From Drosophila pseudoobscura (Eukaryota > Arthropoda > Insecta > Diptera > Drosophilidae): a stretch of 64,000 bases of DNA. The stretch spans positions 14,527,501 to 14,591,500 of the forward strand of contig NC_046680.1 of assembly GCF_009870125.1 (NCBI RefSeq). The letters run 5' to 3'. Shown here in pieces: positions 1-11,376 of this stretch (positions are counted from its first letter, which is position 1; each line of letters begins with the position of its first letter). Below the pieces are notes generated by a model. That model was not told where the DNA came from. It did not search any database and saw only the letters and a list, made by a program, of their open reading frames with translations. A program made the translations under genes and the position numbers.

Positions 1-2198
1 AATGAAAGTGGCAATTAACCAGAAGCCGAGCATTAAATTACAAAATGCGATCGGCGCAACAGGTTGCCGCTGCGATCACTCGATCACCCCATCACCCGAT
101 CGCCCGATCCCCATCAATAGATTGTAGTAATAATAATAAAAACAAAAGGGCAACAGCAACAACCAATGTTGAATGGATTTGACTGGGACTGGTTCTGCTC
201 TACGAGTATCCCTCTCTCTCTCTCTCTCGCTCGCTCTCGCTCTCTCGATCTATCTTGGTGGCTGACCAGACCCAGTGGGTTTCCTAATCGATTTCTTGAG
301 CAAACTCTGCCTCGGCTTCTGCCAACTGCAATTAGATAGAGCATTGGATTCTCACTATCTTTTCCTCTCTGTGGGAGACTTGCAGCTTGCAGGGAGCGGT
401 CGGTCCCGTCCCTTTAGCCCCTGAGTGCATTAGAGAGCAGGCACTCGACTCGACCTCGAATACCCGCTGGGCCAACGAATATTGATTGAAAATTGATCTA
501 TTAAGAGGCTCCGAAGTGCGACATCGATAATCCGTAAGCGAAAAAGTGCACATGCTCCGAACAATAGAGCGACAGAAGGAAGATCCGTCCGTGGGCGTGG
601 TCGCACTACTCTAAGCCCAAAAGAACCCAATGGAATCCATTCCATCCATTTGTACTCGTACTCGTACTCGTATTATCCGATCTGTTTTTAGTGTTTGCCT
701 CGGCAGGGGGCCCCCGGCTCACACCTCAACGCCGGTGGAGTGTTCTCCGTTGATTGACAGTTGGCGACACCTTTTTATTTACGAGTAGTGCCCGTGCCCG
801 ATCTCGTGCCCGTGCCCGAGCCCGTTGTTGCGGCTGCATTTTTAATGATATCACGTAGTTTAATTTGCTCTCGCCGCTGCTCACTTTGGTCTGTTTTATT
901 TTGGTTTTCCTTTTTTTTTTTCAAGCGAAATTCAAAAAGTTTTCCAATCCAAACACACATTCATTTCATCGCATGGCAAACGTTATTTCCTTCCTGTCCT
1001 TTATAGTTGGATCGTGTGAGGAGAGGGCAGGGAATAATGGCATGCACTGGATTTGCTCATTATTGTTTGCGCAAACTTTTGTGGTTTTGGGGTCGGAGGT
1101 CATTTGGGTTCCGGCATTAATATATATAAACTGTCATTGATAGCGTTTGAGGTTTGCAGCACCGCAGCTCAGTTCCAATGGCATTGCAAACTTTGAATGC
1201 TCGTATTTGTGGGAGTTTGATTAGTTTTCACAAGTTCTTCAGCCAAGACCGGGTATCAGTCCACAAGTCCAGTTCTGAACTATATTTAATCCAAGTATAT
1301 CCATAAATTTCCACGCCCCAGTCTCTCCACCAATGCCATTGGGCTAATAAAGTGGTTAAAGTGCTTTGATTGTTTGAGATGTCAACCCCTGGGCCTCCAG
1401 CTACTACCCCTAACCACAAGCCCCCATCAGACCGCGACGATATCCATTCACGTTCAGCCAAACACTTTGATTTGTCAACCATTTGGGGCCCACTGGACAT
1501 GGAGCACTGCCGTCGACTGCTGTCTGTGCCCGAGAACGACTCCGAGTGTGTGACCTTAGGTTCAACTCGTTTGCATGAGCCACATCTTGATTAGTCCAAA
1601 CACTTTCCAAAATGAATGTCGTCAGCAAACAGCAAAAGTTGTTGCCTGGTTGTATTGTGGTTTGTTGTTGTTGTTGCTACCCCCTTTTGTGGTAATCGAA
1701 TTGTTTCAGCGCCGCTCGGCAGTTGTCCGCAAATCGAGTCAATTTAATTGACCTCCAGAGGTCAAGCTGTTCTCTTTAGTTATTGTTGTTGTGGTGCGTT
1801 CAAGATAGAGACAGAGAGACAGAGAGAGCGAGATTAAGAGAAAGAGAGGGTATAGAAGTAGAGACCCTCATGGAAACGCTTTCTTTCTTTTGATCCCCAG
1901 AGTCCAGTGGCGGCTTGTCTTTATAAAGATTGTGGGATCCACAACAGAATCCAAAGGCAACAAAACAGAGAGAGAGACACCCAGAGTGAGCTTCTTCTCT
2001 GTTAATGGATTTAATTGAATTTTGGCTTGTTGCTGCGTTTTATTTGTCTTAATTGTCTGCGAAATAATCATAAATCAGTTTTGTGAACGACAACGAAAGC
2101 AGCAGCAGCCGGAGACAATTCTCCACCCTGGACTGGGGGCAGGGGCAGCCAGCACTTGGGTCAATCAATTTATGACATATCCCCCAGCTCAGGGTCCA

Positions 2199-2221
2199 GA
2201 ACCGAACCGAACCGAACCGAC
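2199..2221. repeat. (ACCGA)n tract
   Basis: Four copies of ACCGA stand in tandem. The complementary tract (TCGGT)n occurs in inverse orientation at 2,527-2,551, so the two could form a long-range stem. Confidence 0.85.
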
Positions 2222-2526
2222 CAGAGCTGAGCTGAGCTGAACTGAAACGCACCGCAGCGATGCCCAACTCAACAGATCTCAAGCCAGGCGGATGATGCGG
2301 CACTTTCACAGTTCGCCTGGGAACTCTGGCCCGACGATGCCTCGACTTGGGGCATTGTTTTGTGGGTACAACCCTCCGTTTTGTTTGGGGTTCTTCGGTT
2401 CCTTTGTCTGAGTGATGTGGGGGGCGAGAATCACCCACAATTGGCGAGAGAAAATTTCATGTGCACTTCATATGCTGGTTCGAGCATCCGCACAAGAGAT
2501 TTAGTTAATTTAGCATAGCATAGCAT

Positions 2527-2551
2527 CGGTTCGGTTCGGTTCGGTTCGGTT
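2527..2551. repeat. (TCGGT)n tract
   Basis: About five copies of TCGGT, the reverse complement of the tract near 2,200. Related CGGTT words recur at about 35,207, so this is a locally common simple-repeat type. Confidence 0.85.
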
Positions 2552-5500
2552 CTGATCTGACGGGAGTCCTCTGCGAAGTTGGTCGCGGTTTTGCCTTCTA
2601 TGGCGGCTATCGCGCGGTTCGAATCAAAGCCAGCCAAAGGCAGCTTCCTGGCCATGTTGACAACTAAATAACACGTTAATGTGTTTATTGCGTATGCTAC
2701 AATGTCCCCAGAGTGTTGCATAAGACCCAGGCAGGAGATGGTGCCGGAGATGGAGATGGAGCTGGAGCTGGAGCTGGAGCTGCAAGTGGAGTCCAGCATT
2801 CGACTTGTGTTAGGTGTCGCGGCCAACACATTCGCTCTGCTCTGCCCTACCCTGCTCTGCTCTGCTCTGCTCTTGATCCGCTCACCACTTTCGCATTAAA
2901 CATGAGGCGACTCCAACGGCGGACTGGCAGAAAAGAAGCAGAAAACGCGTTTCACGCCCCTGGCCAGGGGCTTGGGAAAGCCTCGACTGGTTGCACTTGA
3001 GTCCGGAGCTTCTTAACATTTATTTATGTATTTATGAAAACGTCAAGAGGCCAGTCGATGTCGATTCACCGATAATCATATGCTGCCCTGGTCAGCATAT
3101 GTATCTCGCTCTCCCCCTCTAATGTCAGCCCACAAATACATAAAACATTAGTTTTCATAGAATAAACATTTGGCGAGTATGCACTTGCATTCATACGTGT
3201 TTGAGTACTCGTAGATCTCTCTGTCAGTCGCCTCGAATGTGTCGCAATAAAATTCTAAATTATTGCACAATAGATTATATTGGGGGGGAATTCAGATGGA
3301 TAGAACAAAGCAGGAAGTGTGTTGGGGATGCTGATGCTTGGGAACTTCTATGTTCACAAAGGTAGGGATGTTTCTAGGATTGAAAATTATGTTTATATAA
3401 GCTCACGGCAAAAGCAGCAAACCCTCCTCCACAGTTGAAGAACCTTTTTGGGAAATGGTTCCCTCCCGATTAGATCTGCTTTTTGCAGAGCTGCCAAGCA
3501 CGCCTCAAAGGCAGCTGCACTTCGTGTTGGGTAGATCAAACGCTCGCTTGTCACGTGCCTCACGTGGCACGCCCCCAGCCTGATTAAATTAGCAGAGTTT
3601 ACGAGTGCAGCACAGCCACTATCGACAGTCAGAGCTATGAGGTAGGGAAATAAAACCCAGTTTCGCGTAATTGCCCGTTTCGGATTTCTCATTTCGGATT
3701 TTTGGACTCGGAAGCTTGACACAGGCGCAGGCGCAGGCGCAGCAGCTGAAATGTGTGAGACATGCCCCCGTCTGTCTGCCACTGGAGCGACCTCTTCCAC
3801 GGCTCTCACTTCCATGCCCCTCTCGCCATGGATTGCACAAGCCAACTCTGTTACAAATGTCAGACGACCTTACGCATTACGGGTCTGATGTTTGCCGCCA
3901 AATGTCAGTCAGAGTCAGAGTCACAGTCGAAGTCTGAGCTGAGCCGCTGAGTGAGAGAGAGCAAATTAATTCATTTTCAACACCTATTTTGACAGTTCAT
4001 AAAATACATTTGTCATATCGGTCAGAGACAGCGACTACTGCCACTGCGGGGCTGCGGGGCTGCGGCTGCCTGCCCTCTGTTCGGCTCTTAGCCTGGTCAA
4101 GATTTATGGTGCCTCATTGAAAATGCAATTCAGGAAAAGAGAGACTACAAAAGCCAGTGTCCGAGCCCGAGTCCGATTTCGATTCCGACTCCCTGCCACA
4201 TCAAATTTGTCCCTTGCTTTTTTTTCGGGATTTTCGTTTCGTTTTGTGCGAAGCGGTACCGGCAGAGCAGGAGGCCAGCGGCCAGCGGTTGGGGGCTGGG
4301 GGCCAGGCCCCAAAGCGAGTTGCAAAAATCTTAACAAAGTTATTTTAGCAAACGGTACGACAAAAAATGTCATGTCCTTAAACATTGCAACAGACCAGAG
4401 GAGGACGCTATACTACTCGGACGTTCTACTCCCATCGTCCCGTCCCCAAAGCTGCGCCGAACTGAGCTTTGGTCCAGTGCTCTGCAATCGATATGCGTGC
4501 AGATGCTCCACTTTGATCAGGTCATCAGCGACACATCGTTCATCATTCCAAGCGGACGGTACGCAGGAATGCAGCAGGGACAGAAGCTGAAGCAGAAGCG
4601 GCAGCAGCAGCAGGAGCAGGAGCTATGCATGACCAGTAGCCAGGTTCAAGACAATGGGCAAAAGCCATGAAAGGAACGCTTTTCAAGTCTTACGCCAAAG
4701 ACCCAATGTCTGGGCTGGGTTCGGGCTTGGGTTTGGGTTTGGGTTTGGGTTTTCGGTTTTGGTTGGACTGAAGCTGAGGCAAAGGCTCCCAGGGCCGGTC
4801 GCGACTTTGACGGATGAATTTCACAAATAACTTCAACTGCAGCAGCTCTTGGGCTCTGCTCTTTTTGTTGTTTGTTTAGTTTTGTAGTTCCTTCTGGCCG
4901 CCTGCGTTATTTATTGTACGAGTATTTGGCCTGGACCCACGGACACACCAATACCAATTTGGTACTCGTATAGAGTGGAAGTCAGAGACGGGCTGATGCT
5001 GAGGCTGGACTTGGCGTTGACACAAAACCTTGTTGAGTTTCGGAACGCAACCGCTCGAATGACAGCAACGACAACGTTGGATGTCCCCGTTGTGTCTAAG
5101 TTTGGTATGCGTCATTTTTACAAGGAAATTCCTTTGCCTTTGCCTTTGACTCGGACTGGGACTCTGACGCTGACTCTGACTCTGACTCTTTGTCCTTCTG
5201 CTGTTTCAGTCGTTTCATCCACCTCCTGGTGCCACAGCACCAGGCCCTCCTCCAGGCCCAATATTGCTGCTAATTTATGTAAACACGGTAAGTACAGCCA
5301 GGGCACTCCTAGCTACCGAAAGCCAGGTCCCTACTGCTATCGTGCCCTGGGTCTGTCTCTCTCTCAATTAGAAACCATTGAGTACTCCTGAGCTGAGAGA
5401 ATTCGTGAATTCTTGTCGGAAATTTTAAATTGAAATCGCAAAAAGCGTTCAGAAATGCAAAAATCCTCTTGCGAGCTGAAATTCCTCTTCTTGGCCATTG

Positions 5501-6239
5501 TCTTTGAGGGTCCGGGTCGAAAAGGTGTTGATTTAATGAGGCTGAGGGTAAGGACCAGTACCGGGACCGGGACCGAGCAGGGTCTCCAACAGAACCAACA
5601 GAAGGCGACAGTTGAAGCCTGTCTGTCCAGCCATTGGGCTCTGTTTTTTATGTGCCATTCGAATGCCGAGAGCCGAGTGAATCTGGAAGTCAGCCTTAAA
5701 CTAAACCAACAAAATGTGTGATTGACATTCTCAGCTTGAGATACTCTCAGGGACTGTAAGATACTTCTGCGAGAGTTGATTTTCTTGCTAAAATGTGTTT
5801 TCCTAGCTAATTGCACAACAGCAAGTGAACGAATCAGGGAGAGAGATGGGACTGCCTCACTCTATAAGAAGATAATATATGTACCTAACGCACTGTATCT
5901 GTATCTGTATCTGCATCTCTCCCTCCCTCTGTTCTGTTTTGGTCGGGTGCAAAACGATGCTGCCTCGAGGACATAATGGAACCATTCATCGAGCCTGTAA
6001 AAGCCTGCCAGCCTCAAGCATATCCTGTTTCGCTCTTTTATGATTAATGGAACAGATTTTCACGCTTCCTTCCGCACTCACACACACCCTCACACCGTTA
6101 CACGTGCTCACACAGATACTCGCTCGTCCGTTGAATGCCACTTAACTTTTTCAAGTGTAATGCATTAATGTGCGGCATCTTCCCCTGCTCCTCTGTCCTC
6201 TGTCCTCTTAAACGGCAGCCAATGTCCCTGAAAGTGGCC

Positions 6240-7978
6240 TTCTTCCCCCTGCCCACGTTTTCAACAATAATTTTCAGATTATTAAAATTTTCTTTATTTT
6301 TTTATTGGATTTTTCTGGTTTATTTTCATTTGTTTGATTGGATTTTAGAATTACTTTAATTACTTAAAACTAAGAGGGAAGGAGTGGGGATAGAGGTCGG
6401 GAGGGGCAAACGAATCGCTAGGCTTTACCATTATTTTTTGCCATTTTCTAGATTAAAACTAATTAATTAAATGCTAGCACATGATTTTTATATTTTTGTT
6501 CCTTTCAGTTTTTCTATGAATTTGGGTTTTTTTTTTGTATTTTCTGAAACGTAGTTTTGTTTTATTTCACTGTTTAATTATTGTTTCTTTATCATTTAAT
6601 AGTTTACAATTCAATCACACACACTCAAATGCACACATACACACATACATTATCTACACACACGCACGCACTTTAAATGTTAAACTATCAATTATTTATG
6701 AATTAATTCTGGTTTTTGCTGTTGGTATAAATTAAATAAACTAGAGTGAAACACACGTACTAATTACCGTTCATAAACTACAACTAAAACTAAAACTAAT
6801 CCATAATTACAGCTACAGCAAGCTCAAAATCGAATCGAATCGCATTTAAGAAAGAGCATTCATATTCCCATTTCCATATTTTTTATTTTCATTCCGATTG
6901 AGATGGAGAGATGGCAGATCTTTCATCTGCCAAAAGATTAGATTGGCGATTCAATTGGGGTCTATACAAAAATGTACAATACAATAAATACAATTCAAGA
7001 AGTTTTTGGGTGCGAGACTACCAGAAAAAAAGAGAGAAAAGGGGGCAAGACTTGGTAAGTAATATTATTATTGCACATTAAGTGAACGAAATCGATTCTT
7101 TTCTCTAAGGATGGGCATGGGTCCTCTTCCGAGTGCTGTGTGGGGGTCAAAGAAACAAGATTGCGAAACTACGAACAAAAATTATTAAGAGAATCCAGGG
7201 GAATTCTTCTTGCATTTGAGATCTGATTTTACTGATTTTTGTTGCTCGTTATTTCGAATTTTCTACACAAGAACAAAATATTTCGAAAGAAACTCTTAAG
7301 ATCAACAGCTGATTTTTTCATTTCATTTGATTTTTATTTACGATTTACTTTTTTATGCTTTTGTATTTTGTTGCTTTTGCTCACTATATATAGTATGTAG
7401 TTTATGTTTTGTTGTTTGTTTCATATATAGATAGGTTTATACATAAGTTAATTTGCTAAATTAAACAAAATTAAAGGACACGTTTCATACTTGCTTCTGT
7501 GTTTTTGTTTGTGTTTCTCTTGAGGAATGTTTTTTAAGTTGTGTTTCTTTTTTTTTATAGATTTTGTGTTTGTGTGTTTTAGATAGTAGCTAGACTAAAG
7601 TTTAGAACGACTTTATTCACGTTGGTAAACATATTTATAGTATTTTTAAAATGTACAAAATTCTTGCTTTAGCTCTTAAGTTTTCCTCTCTTCGTTTGTT
7701 GGGTTTTGTCAATAGTTTCATGGATATTTTACAGGTTGCTATCATGGTTTTGTTATTGGCTAAGATATTGTGTGATGCACTGTCCCGCCCACGCCACCAC
7801 CCAGCGGCCCGCTGGCATAGTCCTGCCGATGCTGCTGGAGGCCTAGTTGCAGCTGGTGCTGCTGCATATCCAAGTCTGGGCAGGATTGGTGGAGATGCGA
7901 CTGGTGCTGCTGCTGCTGCTGGTGGTGGTGGTGATGATGCTGCATCCAGGCAGCCGAGGGCAGCGTGCTCGGATGCTG
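6240..7978 (-). other. Dll: Dll 3' untranslated region (approximate)
   Basis: Downstream of the Dll stop codon the minus strand becomes strongly AT-rich and stays so to about 6,240. Minus-strand AATAAA signals (TTTATT on the plus strand) occur at 7,612-7,617, at 7,333-7,338 and in a cluster near 6,293-6,326. This suggests alternative 3' ends, with the longest UTR about 1.7 kb. The first 219 bases after the stop (7,760-7,978) differ: they are GC-rich and remain open in the Dll frame, and are listed separately. The exact cleavage site is not determined. Confidence 0.55.
7760..7978 (-). other. Dll: Candidate Dll stop-codon readthrough extension (72 codons)
   Basis: Immediately after the Dll TAA (7,979-7,981) the same frame stays open for 72 codons and ends at TAG (7,760-7,762). 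The predicted extension starts QHPSTLPSAAW, then has a run of six His and five Gln, more Gln/His/Leu-rich sequence and a Gly-rich end. The DNA is GC-rich through the extension and turns AT-rich just after the TAG, as expected if translation shaped it. The immediate stop context is TAA followed by CAG; TAA is the least leaky stop, which counts against the idea. A low-complexity repeat in an ordinary 3' UTR is the main alternative. Confidence 0.35.
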
Positions 7979-8745
7979 TTAGACCGCCGGCCAAACGCTG
8001 TGGATTGCAGAGAGCAGAAAAGGTAGCAGAGGAGTTGGTTAGGTTCGTTCTAGAGTGTCTCTTCAGGATATGGTTGGGGTGGCTATCGTAATTGTGGTCT
8101 TTAAACTCACGTTAGTAATGATGGATTCGTCTCGGGCTGATACCAATACTGGGGCACGTAGCCACCCATTTGGGGTGGCGGGTTGTGGTGGTGCGACTGC
8201 GGATGTGGCGCTGCCGCCGCTGGATGAGGTGGCTGCGGCGTCATTTGCGGTGGCGGCTTGTGGTCGATCCAGTGGGGTTTCTGGTCCCACGGTGCTTGCG
8301 TTGGCGGACTGAGACCCGTTGGGGGGAATTCTAAGGGAGGGAAAGGAGGAAATAACACAGGGATATAGCCAAGTGGAAGCGGAGTAGAGGCATCAAGCAG
8401 ATCCCACTTACCAGGTGATAGCTCGGACACGGGCGTACTCGATGGCGTTGGACTGTGTCCGGGAGGTAGATAATGTGAGGGGGAGCCGCTGTTCGAGCCG
8501 CCGCCGTTATTACCGCCTGAAAGAACAGATGCAATAGGAGATCCTTTAGTTCCTGGATCCCTTTGGGTATGGGGATAGGTGTTCGGGGGTTCTGGCGACT
8601 CACCACTGTGCATTTGATTGGGACTATGCTGACCAGGATTGGGTCCACCTCCGCCCAGAGGCATGCCGCTGTTGGTGCCCGGACCCTGGGCCGCCTTCAT
8701 CATCTTTTTGTACTTGGAGCGGCGGTTCTGGAACCAGATTTTCAC
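7979..8745 (-). CDS. Dll: Dll coding exons 4-7 (helix 3 to C terminus)
   Basis: Four exons (8745-8604, 8516-8412, 8330-8111, 7997-7979) are separated by introns of 87, 81 and 113 bases. Exon 4 begins [14 protein letters not shown], the DNA-recognition helix. Exons 5 and 6 encode the Gly/Ser/Pro-rich and Pro/His-rich transactivation region, and exon 7 adds only VWPAV and the TAA stop. The 87 and 81 base introns are multiples of three with no in-frame stop, so intron retention would lengthen rather than truncate the protein. Retaining the last intron would instead end the protein at a TGA (8,107-8,109) that overlaps the donor. Confidence 0.92.
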
Positions 8746-11345
8746 CTGCAACAGGGAAAAACACTTGATCATTATGAGGCACGGCCAGAGAGTCATCGCT
8801 AATTAGGCGCCGAATGGTGAGTGTCGAAGTCAGCATGAGTCGCACTTTATTTGATCGGCGTGTGAATAGCGATAAATGCAAATGCAAATGAAATTGTCTA
8901 TGCCTAGTAGTTTGAGCTAATGCGGATCGACAGCATCCTTAGCCAGAGCAGAACCCGAGTAATAGATACAGAGACATACAGAGATGCAGGCTGAGATACA
9001 GCTACAACTAGAGATAGATACATATGTGGGAAGGTGGCTTATGGCTGCTTTTCAAACAGCTTTTCATATAAAATTAAGAGTGAATGGTCGTGAAAAGCAG
9101 CTGGCAGGAAAATGGCTCTATAAACTATAGTTTTTGGCAGCGTGCGACACACATAAAAGTATCTACGAGATACGAGAGTCTAACACATGTCTTAATCGAG
9201 TGTATTTCATCATTTGAGAAACTTGTATCTTTGTTGGGCAAATGCAAAGCAGCAGCACTTGAGCCAGCAGCCAAAATGTATCTCGCAGATACTTTCAGTT
9301 TTCATTTTCGAGCTTCAGCTTCAGATTCAGCTCCAGCTGCTCGTAGAACTAATTGTGCGCTGAGCTGTGAGTCGCTGCCAGAGCACTTCACTTTTTTGAA
9401 AGCCAGCCCCAAGATATCCCACAGTGAAGCTCTGCCTGAGTCGGAATCTGTAGCTGACTGTGACTCAAGTAGAAGTATCTGCGGGTGAGTGTGTTTAAAT
9501 ATAGATGCAGGCATCAGGCCAAAACGACGCGTATCTAATGCTATTTATGCGCACTCTTAACTGTATCTGCAGCCTGCAATCTTGCATGGCGTCCGTCCAC
9601 ACTGTGCCATACCCCATACACATGTACCCGTATCCGTATCTACTCTATCTATATCTATGCATGTAGATAGATACAGCTATATAAACTTGCCAGGCCAGAC
9701 TTGCTCAAGGTCGTTCTTCGCGGTTGGTTGGATTTTTGTAGCGCCGCTCCAAGCTCAGCTTTTTTTCAGCGTTTGGCAAATTTCACTGACTTGGCTCATG
9801 TTTTTTTTTTTTAGGTTTTTTTGCCCATAAAAACAGTTTGAGGAGACTCGGCTTTTATGTGCATTCCGCTATGAGTTTGTGCTTGTATTTGTATCTGTGC
9901 CTGGGCCATCGATTTCAATTAGCCGATAGCTACCAGAATTGTCTGTTGTCTGATGCCTGATGGGGCTGAGGTAATCAATTGTCGGATCATTGACATTGGC
10001 ATCCCCAGCCCCAGCCCCAACCCCAGCCCCGTTCCCGTACCCAGCCTTGACGTCGAACGGTAGCCGAAATCCACAAGTAAAATTTTCATTTCCATTTCAT
10101 TTAAATGGTCAATCAAGCGAGAAGCATTTTGTGAGTCTCGGCTGGGGGTTAAACAAATTTAGAGATATTTTCAATTACTGGAAAAACACTTGAACTACAG
10201 TCAGATCTAGACATGCCACAAGAAAGCCAAAGAAGAGCCTTGATCGCTGCTGGTTTTAGATAAAGGCATGAACTTGGTAATAGACTATGGATACACACAA
10301 AAAAGGTACCTTTCTGGGTGTACCTTTGCACAGAAACTCGTACGATATATTGTATAGCTGTTACGCAAGGGAGGCCAAGCGAAAAATCTGCGCTCAATGA
10401 TCAAATATTGTCGAGGTTCTCCTTACAGCAACAGCAACAGTCCCCAAAAAACTGTACCTGCTTGTACTTGTGGGCACAATTAACTGTAGTATCCCCACAA
10501 ATGTTTCCATATTAAACATCAAACTTCTGTCTATTTATGATGTATTTCTGGTTTGCTGTTCATCGTTTTGCGCAAAAATGAAGTTAAGCAAATGTCAAAA
10601 CTAATGGCCAACAGCCTCTCAATTGTCAGCTTAAGCAAACTCTCAAAAACATACATCTATATAAATACAAATGGATAGACAAACGAGATATACACGAAAT
10701 CGTACATGAAATATCAACTCAACAAGTTCCCCTGCGAAACAACGAAGCAGTGCAAAATATAGAGGGGGGAAAGAAGAGTTCGCATGAGAGTAAAAGTGTC
10801 TTTGGGATCTCAGACAGTCTGTCAAATGTCAATCAGCCTTATGGTGTCCCACCGTCTGGGTACTTGTGTCTCTCTCTCTCTCTCTCTGAATTTGTACCAC
10901 TTTCATATGAACAAATATGGCAAAAAGCAGCAAGAAATTAGCATGTCACTGTGTCAACTTGAGGCAGCCACAACAGCAGCAGCAGCACAGCAACAGCAGC
11001 AGCAGCCGCAGACAACAGATCGAAGTCGTCTCTGTGGCATTATCCTTTTAACCCACTTCGAGCGACTGGTCAGATGGTCAGACACTTGCTTGATCACTTC
11101 CGCAATATGTCACTTGCCATATAATTTATGCAGTCAAACGCAGAATTGATGGCTGGCTAGAGCTAGCCAAGAGTCCGACTCGGAGCTCCAGCCCGAGACA
11201 GAGTCGGACCTCGAGTTGGAGGCAGATTACAGATGAGTTTTATGACGACGGGAACGCGCTTCTCCTTCAGCCAGTGTTTCAGCCACAGTTCCAGCCAAGT
11301 GGAAGTGGACTGTAAAATACGATGACGATCACAATGACGACGACT

Positions 11346-11376
<31 letters not shown>

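Larger units (their letters stand above)
1..6240. other. Non-coding DNA downstream of Dll
   Basis: I see no convincing gene here. Open frames are short, lack sensible ATG starts or are driven by simple repeats. The stretch holds (CT)n at about 211-245, complementary (ACCGA)n and (TCGGT)n tracts near 2,200 and 2,527, a 9 bp inverted repeat at 3,077-3,101, a GGTTTG-type repeat near 4,725-4,755 and many short purine or pyrimidine tracts. It lies 3' of Dll, so it may carry Dll regulatory elements or belong to the spacer before the next gene; the sequence alone does not separate these. Confidence 0.6.

Noticed and set aside
7651-8091. Plus-strand 146-codon ORF
   Set aside because: Antisense shadow of the Dll 3' exon and its CAG/CAC repeat.
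8107-8796. Single 229-codon ORF over the Dll 3' exons
   Set aside because: It is three Dll exons read through two in-frame introns plus upstream intron sequence; splice sites and the known protein show the exons should be separated.
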